Shown here: piece after piece, positions 1 through 6,858 of the stretch
Position numbering within the stretch: position 1 is the first letter of the stretch
How the letters are laid out: each line of letters starts with the position of its first letter
Position numbers and translations under genes: made by a program
The notes under the pieces: model-generated
The model's input: the letters and a program-made list of their open reading frames with translations, nothing else
Told to the model about the DNA's origin: nothing
The model's database searches: none
Origin: an uncultured Peptostreptococcaceae bacterium
GTDB lineage: Bacteria > Bacillota > Clostridia > Peptostreptococcales > Anaerovoracaceae
NCBI GenBank assembly: GCA_905235115.1
Contig: CAJOKT010000020.1
Span: 1 to 35,329, forward strand
Direction: 5' to 3'
Length of the DNA stretch: 35,329 bases

Positions 1-1533
1 ATGCTTGCCATCGACGAGGGCAAGCCAAAGATCTTAAACATCAGGCAGATCATAGACATCTATCTGAAGCACCAGAAGGAAGTGGTCACCAGAAGGACCA
101 TCTACGATAAGAAGAAAGCCGAAGCCAGAGCTCACATCCTGGAAGGTTACCTCATCGCATTGGACAACATCGATGAGATCATCAAGATCATCAGAGCCTC
201 CTATGACGATGCTCAGGAGAAACTGATGCAGCGCTTCGGACTGTCTGAGATCCAGGCCAAGGCGATCTTAGACATGCAGCTCAGAAGACTGCAGGGACTG
301 GAACGTGAGAAGATCCAGACCGAGTACGAAGAGCTTGAGAGAAGGATCGCCTACTACAAGGAACTCCTTGAAGATGAGCACAAGCTCATGGGAGTGGTCA
401 AGGACGAACTACTGGAGGTCAAGAAAAAGTGGGGAGACAAGAGAAAGACCCAGATCAAGGCCGATGAAGCTGAGATCGATGAAGAGGATCTGATCCACGA
501 AGAGGACGTCTGCATAACCCTGACGCACCTTGGATATGCCAAGAGAGTACCCGCTGATACCTATCGGGCTCAGAAGAGAGGCGGCAAGGGCATCACAGGG
601 CTCACCACCAGAGAGAATGACTTCGTGAAGCAGATGATAATGTGCTCCTCTCACGACAACCTTTTGTTCTTCACGAATCTGGGCAAGGTGCACATGATAA
701 AGGCCTACGAGATCCCAGAAGGATCCCGCACAGCCAAGGGTATTCCCATCGTGAACTTCATAAGCCTGATGTCCACGGAGAGAGTCACCGCAGTCATAAG
801 GCTGGACGAGGCTGAGACCAATAAGTTCCTCATCTGCGTCACCAAGAAGGGAACCATCAAGAAGACCGCCCTCACTGAGTTCATCACGAACAGGAAGACC
901 GGACTCATCGCCATCAAGCTTAAGGAAGGCGACGAGCTCATCGGCGTGAAGCAGACCACCGGCACCAACAACGTTATCATCGTCACCCGCCAGGGCAAGT
1001 GCATCTCCTTCTCAGAGGATGATGTGAGGCCCATGGGAAGGATCGCCGGAGGCGTGAGAGCCATAAGGCTCGAGGGAAAAGACGAAGTGGTCTCCATGGA
1101 ACTGGTGGATCCCTCCGAGGAGCTGATGGTCGTGACCAAGAAGGGCTACGGCAAGCGCACCAAGGCCAGGGACTACAAGATCCAGGTAAGAGGCGGCAAG
1201 GGTCTCCTCACCTACGATAAGTCCAAGTTCTCCAAGACGGGAGAGCTGGTTGGAGCTATCGCGGTGGCCGACGATGACGACGTGATGCTCATCAACTCCG
1301 ACGGCATCATCATCAGAGTACCCGCCAGAGAAGTATCCAGGCTGGGAAGAGCCACACAGGGCGTCAAGATCATGAACGTCGCAGAGGATGCCAACATCAT
1401 TGCCATCTCCAAGGTCGCAAGAGAAGACGAGGACGAAGAGGATAACGCAAAAGACTCTCCCAGGACAGAGTCCGCACCGAAGGAGGAAGCTCAGGCAGAG
1501 GAACCCGACGGTCAGGTAAAATTTGATCTTTAA
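1..1533 (+). CDS. gyrA: DNA gyrase subunit A, C-terminal part (5' end outside window)
   Basis: This is the GyrA subunit of the type II topoisomerase that introduces negative supercoils. The window opens inside the gene. The visible 510 residues start near the end of the breakage-reunion domain: the coiled-coil arm region (HILEGYLIALDNIDEIIKII) and the LSEIQAKAILDMQLRRL segment are typical of GyrA. The C-terminal beta-pinwheel DNA-wrapping domain follows, with the GyrA box QKRGGKG at residues 191-197 of the visible part. That box separates gyrase from ParC/topoisomerase IV. Further blade repeats follow (RGGKG again near residue 397), then an acidic tail rich in E and D. The ATG at base 1 is probably an internal methionine, since a full GyrA is some 800 or more residues long. 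The next gene starts 16 bases after the stop. Confidence 0.96.
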   Translation: MLAIDEGKPKILNIRQIIDIYLKHQKEVVTRRTIYDKKKAEARAHILEGYLIALDNIDEIIKIIRASYDDAQEKLMQRFGLSEIQAKAILDMQLRRLQGLEREKIQTEYEELERRIAYYKELLEDEHKLMGVVKDELLEVKKKWGDKRKTQIKADEAEIDEEDLIHEEDVCITLTHLGYAKRVPADTYRAQKRGGKGITGLTTRENDFVKQMIMCSSHDNLLFFTNLGKVHMIKAYEIPEGSRTAKGIPIVNFISLMSTERVTAVIRLDEAETNKFLICVTKKGTIKKTALTEFITNRKTGLIAIKLKEGDELIGVKQTTGTNNVIIVTRQGKCISFSEDDVRPMGRIAGGVRAIRLEGKDEVVSMELVDPSEELMVVTKKGYGKRTKARDYKIQVRGGKGLLTYDKSKFSKTGELVGAIAVADDDDVMLINSDGIIIRVPAREVSRLGRATQGVKIMNVAEDANIIAISKVAREDEDEEDNAKDSPRTESAPKEEAQAEEPDGQVKFDL

Positions 1534-1549
1534 AGGCAGGGATCGATCG

Positions 1550-1957
1550 ATGCAGGACAAGTTTGAAATGACAGTTCCGGGCAAACCGGAATACATATGC
1601 GCAGTCAGGATGGCTGTAGGAGCCATAGCGGACAGCACAGGCTTCGACGTGGAGGAGGCTGAGGATATCAAGGCCGCCGTGGGAGAAGCCTGCCGGCTCA
1701 TAAGCTGTCACGTCCTTGAAGGTTTTGCTTCTTTGTACACCGTTAAGTGCACCGTGGAAAAGGGCAGGATCGACATAACGGTGACAAAGAGCGGCAATGA
1801 GTACATTGCCAAAGGCGACAAGCGCTGCCTGAACTGTCCGGAGGAGGGTGAGATCGGCAAATTCATGATCAGCACCCTCATGGATGAGGTCAGGATAGAC
1901 TGCTCAAGTGACGACAGCCGTACCATCGAAATGGTCAAGAAAGCAAAACAGGCATAG
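1550..1957 (+). CDS. Anti-sigma factor, RsbW/SpoIIAB-like GHKL ATPase fold, degenerate
   Basis: This is a 135-residue protein of the RsbW/SpoIIAB anti-sigma family, which normally binds a SigB/SigF-type sigma factor and phosphorylates an STAS-domain antagonist. Family resemblance is clear in the PGKPEYICAVRMAVGAIA opening, the DIKAAVGEAC helix and the FMISTLMDEVRID segment. The ATG at 1550 is preferred over an in-frame TTG at 1523 because GGCAGG lies at a proper distance upstream. Key ATP-site residues look lost. The N-box Glu is kept (E46), but the position of the usual Asn is Leu50. No DxGxG motif is seen (a KSGNE stretch stands there), and the GLGL motif reads EIGK. It may therefore bind its sigma factor without kinase activity (inference). 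The sigma-factor gene follows directly. No STAS-domain antagonist gene is visible in the window. Confidence 0.82.
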   Translation: MQDKFEMTVPGKPEYICAVRMAVGAIADSTGFDVEEAEDIKAAVGEACRLISCHVLEGFASLYTVKCTVEKGRIDITVTKSGNEYIAKGDKRCLNCPEEGEIGKFMISTLMDEVRIDCSSDDSRTIEMVKKAKQA

Positions 1958-1996
1958 CCAGGGGACACTGCCACGGATATCGATAAGAGAAACAAG

Positions 1997-2695
1997 GTGG
2001 TCGAGGACCATCTTTACCTGATTGACATCTTAATAAAGAAATATCTGGGGAAAGGCGCAGAGTACGACGACCTTTATCAGGCCGCCGCAGTGGGCCTGGT
2101 TGAGGCCGCCGACAGATTCGATCCCGACAGGGGCTTTGAATTCCGGACCTTCGCCACGGCCACCATTTTGGGCGAGATCAAGAAGTTTTTCAGAGACACC
2201 CAGTGGGACCTGAAGGTCCCTCGGACCGGGAAGGAGCGGGCCCTTAAGGTAAGAGAGGCAGAGGACAAGTTCACCAGGAGAGAGGGCAGAGCACCCAACC
2301 TGGCTGAACTTGCGGCAGAGATCGGTATCAGCAAGGAACAGGTAATGGAGGCACTGGACAGCGCCAACGCCTATGCCGCCTACTCCCTGGACAGCGAGTC
2401 GGGCGAATCCGCGGACAAGGAAGGCCCTGCCTCCGGCGACGGAGCGGGCATGTCGCTTTACCGTGCTCTGGGGCAGGTCGAAAAGGGCTACGAGATGGTG
2501 GAGATCAACGAGATCATCAAAAAGGTCCTGAACAACATGTCGGATACCAACAGATATATCTTTCGCCAGAGGTTTATAGAGGAAAAGACCCAGGCTGAAA
2601 TTGCCAGGACGCTGGGGGTATCTCAGATGACCATCTCCAGAGCGGAAAAGGCCATAGTGGAGAAATTCCGCAGGGAACTGGCCAAAGCAGGTTGA
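1997..2695 (+). CDS. SigB/SigF-family RNA polymerase sigma factor
   Basis: This is a group 3 sigma factor of about 232 residues with regions 2, 3 and 4. Region 2 reads DLYQAAAVGLVEAADRFDP followed by FRTFATATILGEIKKFFRD. Region 3 is around GRAPNLAELAAEIGIS. The region 4 helix-turn-helix is QAEIARTLGVSQMTISRAE near the C terminus. This architecture is that of SigB/SigF/SigG. The start is uncertain. The only conventional candidate is GTG at 1997, with a weak AAGAG upstream. The open frame continues upstream without an ATG to the TAG of the anti-sigma gene at 1955-1957, which lies in the same frame. The partner is presumably the adjacent RsbW-like protein. Which stress or developmental regulon it controls cannot be read from this window. 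Confidence 0.9.
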   Translation: MVEDHLYLIDILIKKYLGKGAEYDDLYQAAAVGLVEAADRFDPDRGFEFRTFATATILGEIKKFFRDTQWDLKVPRTGKERALKVREAEDKFTRREGRAPNLAELAAEIGISKEQVMEALDSANAYAAYSLDSESGESADKEGPASGDGAGMSLYRALGQVEKGYEMVEINEIIKKVLNNMSDTNRYIFRQRFIEEKTQAEIARTLGVSQMTISRAEKAIVEKFRRELAKAG

Positions 2696-2735
2696 ACCGG
2701 CGTATTTTGCGCAGATGATATCAGAGGAAAAAATT

Positions 2736-3719
2736 ATGAACAGAGTATTCAGCGGCGTACAGCCCACAGGAAACATTCATCTCGGAAACTATCTGGGAGC
2801 CCTCAGGCAGTTCGTGGAACTGCAAAACGATAACGACTGCTTCTACTGCATCGTTGACGAGCACGCCATCACCGTTCCCCAGGACCCCGGGGAACTGAAA
2901 AAGAGCATCCTTGACGTGGCGGCACTTTACCTGGCCATCGGCCTGGACCCCAAAAAGTCCACGGTCTTCGTCCAGTCGCAGGTGCCCGGACACGCAGAGC
3001 TGGGATGGATCCTGAACTGCGTGTCGGTGACCGGCGAGCTTTACAGGATGACCCAGTTCAAGTCCAAATCCAAGGGTCAGGAATCCGTGGGAACAGGTCT
3101 CCTCACATACCCGGTGCTGATGGCGGCCGACATTCTCCTGTACGATACCAACATCGTGCCTGTAGGCAACGACCAGAAGCAGCACATCGAGCTCACCAGG
3201 GACCTGGCCATCAGGGTGAACCACAAGTACGGCGAACACACCTTCGTGGTGCCGGAAGGACGTTTCATGAAGTCCGCGGCCAGAGTAATGGCCCTGGACG
3301 ATCCCACCCAGAAGATGTCAAAGTCCGCGCAGAACGTGCATAGTCGTATATCGCTTTTGGACGATGACAACAAGATCAAGAAGTCCATCATGAAGGCCAC
3401 CACCGACTCTGACGGCGAGGTCAGATACGACGTAGAGAACAAACCGGGCGTAAGCAACCTGCTTTCCATCATGAGCGCCCTAACCGACCGCCCGATGGAA
3501 CAGCTGGAGAAGGACTACGAGGGTCACGGCTACGGCGACTTCAAGAAGGACCTGGTGGCGATCACCATCGACGCCCTCCGTCCCATTAAAGAGAACTTCA
3601 ACGAGATCAGGTACTCTAAGGACTTGATCGATGCGCTGACAGCAGGCGCCGAGAGAGCCAACGAGATATCGCAGGCTACACTGAAGCGCGTGAGAGACGC
3701 CTTCGGCATGGGGATCTGA
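2736..3719 (+). CDS. trpS: Tryptophanyl-tRNA synthetase
   Basis: This cytoplasmic class I aminoacyl-tRNA synthetase charges tRNA-Trp. The 327-residue length fits bacterial TrpRS. The HIGH-type motif is TGNIHLGNYLGA (residues 11-22) and the KMSKS loop is exact at residues 193-197. Other family landmarks are DEHAIT and GNDQKQHIELTRDLA. An in-frame ATG lies at 2715, but the ATG at 2736 is preferred: AGAGGAAA sits 5-12 bases upstream of it and the TrpRS homology (RVFSGVQPTG) begins right there. No T-box leader fits in the 40-base gap after the sigma-factor gene, so expression is probably read through from upstream or constitutive. A strong terminator follows the stop. Confidence 0.96.
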   Translation: MNRVFSGVQPTGNIHLGNYLGALRQFVELQNDNDCFYCIVDEHAITVPQDPGELKKSILDVAALYLAIGLDPKKSTVFVQSQVPGHAELGWILNCVSVTGELYRMTQFKSKSKGQESVGTGLLTYPVLMAADILLYDTNIVPVGNDQKQHIELTRDLAIRVNHKYGEHTFVVPEGRFMKSAARVMALDDPTQKMSKSAQNVHSRISLLDDDNKIKKSIMKATTDSDGEVRYDVENKPGVSNLLSIMSALTDRPMEQLEKDYEGHGYGDFKKDLVAITIDALRPIKENFNEIRYSKDLIDALTAGAERANEISQATLKRVRDAFGMGI

Positions 3720-3734
3720 GAACTAAATGTATAG

Positions 3735-3760
3735 AAAAAGCGCCCCTCGGGCGCTTTTTT
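3735..3760 (+). terminator. Intrinsic terminator after trpS, possibly bidirectional
   Basis: A perfect 7-bp stem (AGCGCCC / GGGCGCT, loop CTC) is followed by six T on the plus strand and preceded by five A, so it can also act on the minus strand. It separates trpS from the convergent HTH gene that ends at 3781. Confidence 0.9.
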
Positions 3761-3780
3761 AGCGATTTTTGTTATGTTGT

Positions 3781-4560
3781 TCAGCCGCCGATCACGGCGA
3801 AGCCCATTTCGTACAGTGTCTCGTTCAAAAGACCCAGGTCGTGCATTCCGTGCTCGAAGAAGTAGGATATTACGATGTCCGACTTGGAGCTGTTGGAAAG
3901 GGCAAAGCCCGCGGTGTTAAGCAGGTCCTGGACCTCGTCCAGCTTAAGGCCGAGAGCCATGGCCAGGGAGATCACGGTGTCCTTGCTGGGGGCGTAGTCC
4001 TCCTTGGATCTGATCTTGCTGAAGGTCTGGCGGGACACGCCGGCTTTGTTGTAGACCTCCGGGTCGGTCAGGCCTTTTTCGTCGATGAGCCTGAAGAGCA
4101 TGGCCGCGAAGGATTCAGCAGGGTTGTTCACCAGCTCCTCCAGGGAGCGGCTTCCCGGAGTGGGAATGAGTGGCTCCGGAAGGTTTATGCAGCCGGCACC
4201 TGCGAAGGATCCTTCCACCTCGTCCAAGCATATGGAAGGCTCAGGAGCCATTTCGTAACACTGCTCTTCGACGGAAGACGCCTTCTCGGCCGGTGTTCTG
4301 TTGGAAAACAGTCTGGAGAGGCGGAGTTTCTTCGGTCTCGGGGAAGCAAGGCGATCCTCATCAGCCTGTGGGGCCGGAGGCATGGATCCCTTCATGGGAG
4401 CACTTTTATATGATGACGGAGGCGCAGCGGAACTCTCAGCGAAGTAGAATTCCGGGGCCGCGGCCTCGTAGGAGACCACTCGGTCCGAGGACTCGTACCT
4501 GGTGTTCACATATTCCATGATGGCCTGTATCAGTTCAATTGTGGGATGAGCGTTGCCCAT
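3781..4560 (-). CDS. HTH-domain protein of unknown role, next to a vWA protein
   Basis: This is a 259-residue protein with three visible parts. An N-terminal segment of about 30 residues (HPTIELIQAIMEYVNTRY) precedes a low-complexity linker rich in A, P, S and E (about residues 30-125). A C-terminal domain of about 130 residues contains a helix-turn-helix of the XRE/phage-repressor kind: GLTDPEVYNKAGVSRQTFSK, then DTVISLAMALGLKLDEVQDL. No catalytic motif is recognised. The ATG at 4560 has a strong AAAGGAGG 7-8 bases upstream, and a promoter lies at 4588-4616. The vWA gene ends about 100 bases upstream on the same strand. HTH plus vWA genes often travel together in Firmicutes, but their joint job is not known to me. 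Confidence 0.75.
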   Translation of the reverse strand: MGNAHPTIELIQAIMEYVNTRYESSDRVVSYEAAAPEFYFAESSAAPPSSYKSAPMKGSMPPAPQADEDRLASPRPKKLRLSRLFSNRTPAEKASSVEEQCYEMAPEPSICLDEVEGSFAGAGCINLPEPLIPTPGSRSLEELVNNPAESFAAMLFRLIDEKGLTDPEVYNKAGVSRQTFSKIRSKEDYAPSKDTVISLAMALGLKLDEVQDLLNTAGFALSNSSKSDIVISYFFEHGMHDLGLLNETLYEMGFAVIGG

Positions 4561-4587
4561 GGAGAGCCTCCTTTCTGAAGCAATTAG

Positions 4588-4616
4588 ATTTTACAACATA
4601 CCGGGCCCGATGGCAA
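4588..4616 (-). promoter_or_regulatory. Promoter of the HTH gene
   Basis: On the minus strand TTGCCA (-35) and TAAAAT (-10) are separated by exactly 17 bp. The -10 box lies about 28 bases before the ATG at 4560, leaving room for the AAAGGAGG site. Confidence 0.65.
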
Positions 4617-4625
4617 ATGTACGTG

Positions 4626-4655
4626 GCGGGGGCGGCAGAGCCGCCCCCTGCCGCC
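4626..4655 (-). terminator. GC-rich hairpin after the vWA gene
   Basis: The stem GGGGGCGGC / GCCGCCCCC with a 3-base loop lies directly downstream of the vWA stop codon on the minus strand. There is no T-run, so it may be an mRNA 3'-end stabiliser or a weak terminator rather than a classic intrinsic terminator. Confidence 0.4.
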
Positions 4656-4661
4656 CGGTGG

Positions 4662-5312
4662 TTATTTGAGTTTCTTCTTCCAGCTGTCGTCCACTTCTTC
4701 CATGTTGGGACAGCATCTCATCTCGGAGATCACGCTGCCCACCGCCATGTAGGAGGCGTCAACACCTTCTCTGGAAGCCGTGAAGTTCCCGGCGCGGGAG
4801 GCTCTGATGCCGATCTTTCCGGCCTCGTCCACTGCGTCCATGTTAGCGCCCAGGAAGATGAATTCCCAGCCGGCTTCGGTCTTGGAACCGATGAGGTTCT
4901 TCACCTGTCTGCGGGAGAACTCGCGGCTGGCGTTTTCCAGACCGTCGGTGGTGATGACGAAGATGACCTTGCCGGCCTTCTTGCTGGCCTCAAGCTTGTC
5001 CTGACGGTTGGAGACGCTGAGGATGGTGGAACCCACTGCGTCCAGGAGAGCCGTGCAGCCCCTGACGTAATAGGTGTTGCGGTCCATTTCGGGGATGGTA
5101 CCGATGGGCTCTGAACTGTGGACAGTCTCGACGCGGTCGTCGAAGAGGATCGTGGTCACGAATGCCTCTCCTGCCTCTTCCCTCTGCTTTAGGATCATGG
5201 AGTTGAAGCCTCCGACGACATCTGATTCCAGGCCTCCCATGGATCCGGAACGGTCGAGGATGAATACCAGTTCGGTGATGTTGTTGGGGATTATTTCGGG
5301 ATTCTTCTTCAT
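4662..5312 (-). CDS. von Willebrand factor A domain protein (TerY-like)
   Basis: This is a 216-residue single-domain vWA protein. The metal-ion-dependent adhesion site is complete: D20-x-S22-x-S24 in ILDRSGSMGG, T87 in GCTALLDAVG and D123 in VITTDGLENAS. There is no signal peptide or membrane segment, so it is cytosolic. Cytosolic vWA proteins of this size resemble TerY of tellurite/stress clusters and usually act as Mg-dependent protein-protein scaffolds. No TerD, TerC or kinase gene is in the window, so the Ter link is only by similarity. The HTH gene follows downstream on the same strand with its own promoter. The start is at ATG 5312, with AAAGGCGG upstream. Confidence 0.88.
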   Translation of the reverse strand: MKKNPEIIPNNITELVFILDRSGSMGGLESDVVGGFNSMILKQREEAGEAFVTTILFDDRVETVHSSEPIGTIPEMDRNTYYVRGCTALLDAVGSTILSVSNRQDKLEASKKAGKVIFVITTDGLENASREFSRRQVKNLIGSKTEAGWEFIFLGANMDAVDEAGKIGIRASRAGNFTASREGVDASYMAVGSVISEMRCCPNMEEVDDSWKKKLK

Positions 5313-5434
5313 TGCTAATACCGCCTTTCGTTTTTTGCGCCTCGGTGGCGCTTAATGTCATTTACTATGGTGATAATATCCTTTTATGGATGTTCCGTGG
5401 TAAACAGGCGGTTGACATTTTACGGGAATAAAAA

Positions 5435-5456
5435 ATATCCGGCTAGAGCCGGATAT
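5435..5456 (-). terminator. Intrinsic terminator of the DtxR-type regulator gene
   Basis: A 10-bp perfect stem (ATATCCGGCT / AGCCGGATAT, 2-base loop) continues into a T-rich run on the minus strand, about 20 bases after the regulator's stop codon. Confidence 0.8.
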
Positions 5457-5477
5457 CAGTCAGGTCTGCACCCTTTG

Positions 5478-5867
5478 CTATTTGTTTTGATCCACTATGT
5501 CCCCGGCGTACTTGAGAAGGGCGGAGAAGGTCTCCTCGCTGAGGTCGTGTTCCACGAGACATGCGTCCGCCTGGGCGGTCTTTGGATCTACTCCCAGCAT
5601 CTCAAAGAAGCCGGTCAGGGTCTTATGACGGGTATAGATACGGTCCGCGATCTCCTGTCCCGCGGGGGTCAGGCTGATGAAACCGGAATGGTCCATCTCC
5701 AGATAGCCGTTTTCCTTAAGTTTCTTCACCGCGATGCTTACGCTGGGCTTAGAGACGCCCAGATGCTCGGAGATATCCACGGAGCGGATGTATCCTTTTT
5801 CTTCCTTTAACATCTGCATCGCTTCAAGGTAGTCCTCTGAAGACTTGCCGAGAGATCTGTTGTCCAT
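5478..5867 (-). CDS. Metal-dependent transcriptional repressor, DtxR/MntR family
   Basis: This is a 129-residue winged-helix regulator of the DtxR/MntR family. The N-terminal winged helix (SVDISEHLGVSKPSVSIAVKKL) is followed by a metal-binding and dimerisation helix bundle. There is no SH3-like third domain, so it has the short MntR/SirR-type layout. Probable metal ligands are D12, E15, H81, C103, E106 and H107. D12 corresponds to the Asp of MntR (Met in DtxR), whereas C103 corresponds to the Cys of DtxR/IdeR (Glu in MntR). Iron versus manganese specificity is therefore not obvious. A good minus-strand promoter (5991-6019) and a palindromic operator (5946-5963) lie upstream, suggesting autoregulation. 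No metal transporter gene is next to it. Confidence 0.9.
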   Translation of the reverse strand: MDNRSLGKSSEDYLEAMQMLKEEKGYIRSVDISEHLGVSKPSVSIAVKKLKENGYLEMDHSGFISLTPAGQEIADRIYTRHKTLTGFFEMLGVDPKTAQADACLVEHDLSEETFSALLKYAGDIVDQNK

Positions 5868-5930
5868 TTGGCACCTCGCAACTTTTTCGAAAAAAGAATC
5901 GAAAAACTTAAAAATTTTACAAAAAACATA

Positions 5931-5959
5931 TTGACAACCTGCAAGAGTTAGATTAAACT
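5931..5959 (+). promoter_or_regulatory. Divergent plus-strand promoter overlapping the metalloregulator operator
   Basis: A perfect TTGACA (5931-5936), a 17-bp spacer and TAAACT (5954-5959) point rightward. The -10 box lies inside the palindrome at 5946-5963. The transcript would carry the riboswitch-like leader and meet the terminator at 6194-6220 before any sizeable gene. Confidence 0.6.
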
Positions 5960-5963
5960 AACT
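5946..5963. promoter_or_regulatory. Palindromic operator, DtxR/MntR-type
   Basis: The perfect inverted repeat AGTTAG-ATTAAA-CTAACT resembles DtxR-family boxes of the TTAG...CTAA kind. It overlaps the plus-strand -10 box and lies in the 5' leader of the regulator's own transcript. Binding is inferred, not shown. Confidence 0.6.
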
Positions 5964-5990
5964 TTTGTCAGATGGTTCTTACAAATGTTT

Positions 5991-6019
5991 ATTATACATA
6001 GTAATCCCCCATTTGTCAA
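5991..6019 (-). promoter_or_regulatory. Promoter of the DtxR-type regulator
   Basis: On the minus strand TTGACA (complement of 6014-6019), a 17-bp spacer and TATAAT (complement of 5991-5996) give a consensus sigma-70 promoter. Transcription would cross the palindrome at 5946-5963 before reaching the start codon at 5867. Confidence 0.8.
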
Positions 6020-6020
6020 A

Positions 6021-6130
6021 GCCAATCCTTACGGCAATAGAAAAGTGCACCGAACGGGCAGCCCATAGCGGTAACTGTGAGCTCCCGGATAAAGTTCAGC
6101 CAGACCTGTGCATGGACCGGAAGACCGTAA
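6021..6130 (+). ncRNA. Possible cobalamin-riboswitch-like leader RNA
   Basis: Within an otherwise gene-free stretch (5868-6292), two blocks resemble cobalamin aptamer cores. CGGTAACTGTGAGC at 6069-6082 resembles the conserved CGCxACTGTGA region, preceded by GGGCAGCCC at 6055-6063. CAGCCAGACCTGTGC at 6097-6111 resembles the B12 box AGCCAGGAGACCTGC with a small deletion. AATAGAAAAGTGCACCG upstream recalls the P3 region. The distance between the blocks is short, so peripheral arms would be missing. It lies after a good promoter (5931-5959) and before an intrinsic terminator, as an attenuating riboswitch would, but no cobalamin gene follows. The match was made by eye without a covariance model. 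Confidence 0.35.
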
Positions 6131-6193
6131 CATACTGAAAACCATAACATAACAAGCCTCAAAAAAAGCATAGTAAAAATCTTAATGTGAAAG

Positions 6194-6220
6194 CCCCCGG
6201 AAGGTCAACGGGGGTTTTTT
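6194..6220 (+). terminator. Intrinsic terminator upstream of the peroxidase gene
   Basis: The stem CCCCCG / CGGGGG (loop of nine bases) is followed by six T. It ends the rightward leader transcript, and a fresh promoter begins only 11 bases later. Confidence 0.85.
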
Positions 6221-6230
6221 CACGAATATC

Positions 6231-6259
6231 TTGACAAGGCTTGGGATGTCGCACATAAT
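6231..6259 (+). promoter_or_regulatory. Promoter of the glutathione peroxidase operon
   Basis: TTGACA (6231-6236), a 17-bp spacer and CATAAT (6254-6259), followed by AGGAGG at 6279-6284 and the ATG at 6293. This gives a short leader of about 27 bases. Confidence 0.85.
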
Positions 6260-6292
6260 CAAGGCAAGGATCCACCACAGGAGGTAAAAAAA

Positions 6293-6838
6293 ATGTCAAT
6301 TTACGAATACAGTGTGCCCACGACGGACGGCGGCGAACTCAGCCTCAAAGACTTCGAGGGCAAGGTCATGCTCATCGTGAACACTGCAACAGGCTGCGGC
6401 TTTACGCCCCAGTACAAACCTCTCGAGGAGATGTATGAGAAATATCACGAGAAGGGCCTTGAGATCATCGACATCCCCTGCAATCAGTTCATGGGACAGG
6501 CGCCGGGGACGGACGAGGAGATCCACGAGTTCTGCACGCTCAAATACAACACACAGTTCCCCCGGATGAAAAAATCCGACGTTAACGGAGAAAATGCGCT
6601 GCCGCTCTACGATTATCTCAAGGAGCAGCAGGGCTTCAAGGGCTTCGGCATGAGCGTCAAGGGAATGGCCATGAAGGCCATGATCAAGAAGATCTACGAC
6701 AGCACATTCCTCAAGAGCTCTGCCATCAAGTGGAACTTCACCAAATTCCTGGTGGACCGCCAGGGCAACGTGGTGGCTCGTTTCGAGCCCCCTGAGGACA
6801 TGGAAAAAGTCGAGGCCGCAGTGGCCGCACTGCTGTAA
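6293..6838 (+). CDS. Glutathione peroxidase family protein (Cys type)
   Basis: This 181-residue thioredoxin-fold peroxidase reduces hydroperoxides; in bacteria of this type it usually works with thioredoxin rather than glutathione. The peroxidatic Cys is C35 in NTATGCGFTPQY, where selenoenzymes have Sec. The Gln of the catalytic set is in the PCNQFMGQAPG motif, and the Trp/Asn motif WNFTKFLVDRQG is near residues 145-156. The region between (about residues 108-140) is the longer loop seen in monomeric bacterial GPx. There is no signal peptide. It has its own strong promoter and an AGGAGG site, and the HD-domain gene follows after 20 bases, probably in the same transcript. Proximity to the metal repressor suggests, but does not show, an oxidative or metal stress link. 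Confidence 0.93.
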   Translation: MSIYEYSVPTTDGGELSLKDFEGKVMLIVNTATGCGFTPQYKPLEEMYEKYHEKGLEIIDIPCNQFMGQAPGTDEEIHEFCTLKYNTQFPRMKKSDVNGENALPLYDYLKEQQGFKGFGMSVKGMAMKAMIKKIYDSTFLKSSAIKWNFTKFLVDRQGNVVARFEPPEDMEKVEAAVAALL

Positions 6839-6858
6839 TACCGGATAGGGAGGATATC

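Noticed and set aside
1955-1957. Pyrrolysine or recoded TAG joining anti-sigma and sigma factor
   Set aside because: No recoding signal is visible, the TAG is followed by a usable GTG start, and both proteins match families of separate proteins. It is kept only as a question about the start site.
2696-2735. T-box leader upstream of trpS
   Set aside because: The gap is only 40 bases and contains no T-box sequence or terminator.
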